64,000 nucleotides of DNA. Source: Ascidia mentula. Taxonomy: Eukaryota; Chordata; Ascidiacea; Phlebobranchia; Ascidiidae. Shown piece by piece: positions 61,981 through 64,000 of this stretch. The stretch is taken from positions 12,290,001 through 12,354,000 of the forward strand of contig OX387201.1 of the NCBI GenBank assembly GCA_947561715.1, in the 5' to 3' direction. The notes below the pieces were generated by a model. That model did not search any database. It saw nothing but the letters and a program-made list of their open reading frames with translations, and was not told the DNA's origin. A program made the translations under genes and the position numbers. Position 1 is the first letter of the stretch. Each line of letters starts with the position of its first letter.

Positions 61981-64000
61981 CGATAAAAAATATTTTTTTT
62001 CAGTACAAGCTTTATTATACAGTGGAAAACGCTGATACTCCAGTACTGAGTTTGCGGTTGCACAACGCATGTAACTATGCGATTTCAGTACTTGTCCATT
62101 TTGCAGTATATGACTTTTCGATAAAAAATATTTTTTTTCAGTACAAGCTTTATTATACAGTGGAAAACGCTGATACTCCAGTACTGAGTTTGCGGTTGCA
62201 CAACGTATGTAACTATGCGATTTCAGCACTTGTCCATTTTGCAGTATATGACTTTTCGATAAAAAATATGTTTTTTCAGTACAAGCTTTATTATACAGTG
62301 GAAAACGCTGATACTCCAGTACTGAGTTTGCGGTTGCACAACGTATGTAACTATGCGATTTCAGCACTTGTCCATTTTGCAGTATATGACTTTTCGATGA
62401 AAAATATTTTTTTTCATTACAAGCTTTATTATACAGTGGAAAACGCTGATACTCCAGTACTGAGTTTGCGGTTGCACAACGTATGTAACTATGCGCTTTC
62501 AGCATTTGTCCATTTTGCAGTATATGACTTTTCGATAAAAAATATTTTATTTCAGTACAAGCTTTATTATACAGTGGAAAACGCTGATACTCCAGTACTG
62601 AGTTTGCGGTTGCACAACGTATGTAACTATGCGATTTCAGCACTTATCCATTTTGCAGTATATGACTTTTCGATAAAAAATATGTTTTTTCAGTACAAGC
62701 TTTATTATACAGTGGAAAACGCTGATACTCCAGTACTGAGTTTGCGGTTGCACAACGTATGTAACTATGCGATTTCAGCACTTGTCCATTTTGCAGTATA
62801 TGACTTTTCGATAAAAAATATTTTTTTTCATTGCAAGCTTTATTATACAGTGAAAAACGCTGATACTCCAGTATTGCGTTTGCGGTTGCACAACGTATGT
62901 AACTATGCGCTTTCAGCACTTGTCCATTTTGCAGTATATGACTTTTCGATAAAAAATATTTTTTTTCAGTACAAGCTTTATTATACAGTGGAAAACGCTG
63001 ATACTCCAGTACTGAGTTTGCGGTTGCACAAAGTATGTAACTCTGCGCTTTCAGCACTTGTCCATTTTGCAGTATATGACTTTTCGATAAAAAATATTTT
63101 TTTTCATTACAAGCTTTATTATACAGTGGAAAACGCTGATACTCCAGTACTGAGTTGGCGGTTGCACAACATAAGTAACTCCGCGCTTTCAGCACTTGTC
63201 CATTTTGCAGTATTTGACTTTTCGATAAAAAATATGTTTTTTCAGTACAAGCTTTATTATACAGTGGAAAACGCTGATACTCCAGTATTGAGTTTGCGGT
63301 TGCACAACGTATGTAACTATGCGATTTCAGCACTTGTCCATTTTGCAGTATATGACTTTTCGATAAAAAATATGTTTTTTCAGTACAAGCTTTATTATAC
63401 AGTGGAAAACGCTGATACTCCAGTACTGAGTTTGCGGTTGCACAACGTATGTAACTATGCAATTTCAGCACTTGTCCATTTTGCAGTATATGACTTTTCG
63501 ATGAAAAATATTTTTTTTTCAGTACAAGCTTTATTATACAGTGGAAAACGCTGATACTCCAGTACTGAGTTTGCGGTTGCACAACGTATGTAACTATGGG
63601 ATTTCAGCACTTGTCCATTTTGCAGTATATGACTTTTCGATAAAAAATATTGTTTTTTCAGTACAAGCTTTATTATACAGTGAAAAACGCTGATACTCCA
63701 GTACTGAGTTTGCAGTTGCACAACGTATGTAACTATGCGCTTTCAGCACTTGTCCATTTTGCAGTATGTGACTTTTCGATAAAAAATATTTTTTTTCAGT
63801 ACAAGCTTTATTATACAGTGGAAAACGCTGATACTCCAGTACTGAGTTTGCGGTTGCACAACGTATGTAACTCTGCGCTTTCAGCACTTGTCCATTTTGC
63901 AGTATATGACTTTTCGATAAAAAATATTTTTTTTCAGTACAAGCTTTATTATACAGTGGAAAAGGCTGATACTCCAGTACTGAGTTTGCGGTTGCACAAC
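61978..64000 (+). repeat. Satellite array 3, 138-bp monomer (runs off window)
   Basis: About 15 monomers following LINE copy 2, in the same order as 34824-36846. It includes the GAGTTGGCGG monomer, the T9 monomer and the TATTG-T6 marker (G at 63652). The one visible difference is T at 63288. No gene is present. Confidence 0.96.

Larger units (their letters stand above)
55331..64000 (+). repeat. Segmental duplication copy B, carries LINE copy 2
   Basis: Partner of 28177-36846 and still matching at the end of the window, so its true length is unknown. Its left neighbour differs from that of copy A: copy A continues into the type of array also found at 48.2 kb, whereas copy B continues through a short 9-monomer block. 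The left edge is therefore a recombination or assembly junction. Confidence 0.9.

Noticed and set aside
1..64000. CRISPR array (regular direct repeats)
   Set aside because: The whole 138 bp is repeated with no unique spacers, there are no cas genes, and the interrupting elements are eukaryotic LINEs.
1..64000. CENP-B box in the TTTTCGATAAAAAATA segment
   Set aside because: Only the TTCG half and a following A fit; the required CGGG end is absent from the monomer.

Overview
The window is eukaryotic satellite DNA. About 87% of it is a 138-bp tandem repeat (roughly 404 monomers, about 35% GC in a typical monomer), always in the same orientation. The only other sequence is two copies of one 4,091-bp non-LTR retrotransposon (LINE). 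There is no host gene, rRNA, tRNA or CRISPR array. The LINE type (truncated ORF1, then an APE-endonuclease plus reverse-transcriptase ORF2 without RNase H, ending in a short TTGAA-like tail) points to an animal, most likely an invertebrate. I cannot name the species. The setting looks like a large heterochromatic or centromeric/pericentromeric array, but nothing in the sequence proves centromere function.

Layout: satellite array 1 (1-30732); LINE copy 1 (30733-34823); satellite array 2 (34824-57886); LINE copy 2 (57887-61977); satellite array 3 (61978-64000, running off the window). Because 138 = 46 x 3 and the monomer lacks stops in one frame on each strand, the array shows very long open frames on both strands (up to 1246 codons). 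I treat these as by-products of the repeat, not genes.

The satellite is organised in nested multi-monomer (higher-order) blocks. Rare indel monomers that shift the 138-bp register mark them: a T7 family at 5.2-14.2 kb, an AAAATATAT family at 17.6-27.7 kb, and a TATTG-T6 marker that divides 29-64 kb into blocks of 24, 27, 39, 26, 24, 18, 9 and 24 monomers.

The most informative structure is a dated series of duplications. The two LINE copies share identical junctions and lie exactly 27,154 bp apart within a block of at least 8.67 kb (28177-36846 and 55331-64000), with one difference seen by eye. They are therefore one insertion duplicated later. A paralogous block at about 45.7-52.2 kb has the same flanking monomer order but an empty site at 51253-51256. 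It fixes the LINE ends to the base and shows a TTT target-site duplication. The inferred order is: ancestral block duplication, LINE insertion in one copy, then duplication of the LINE-bearing block. A recent biological duplication and an assembly duplication cannot be told apart here.
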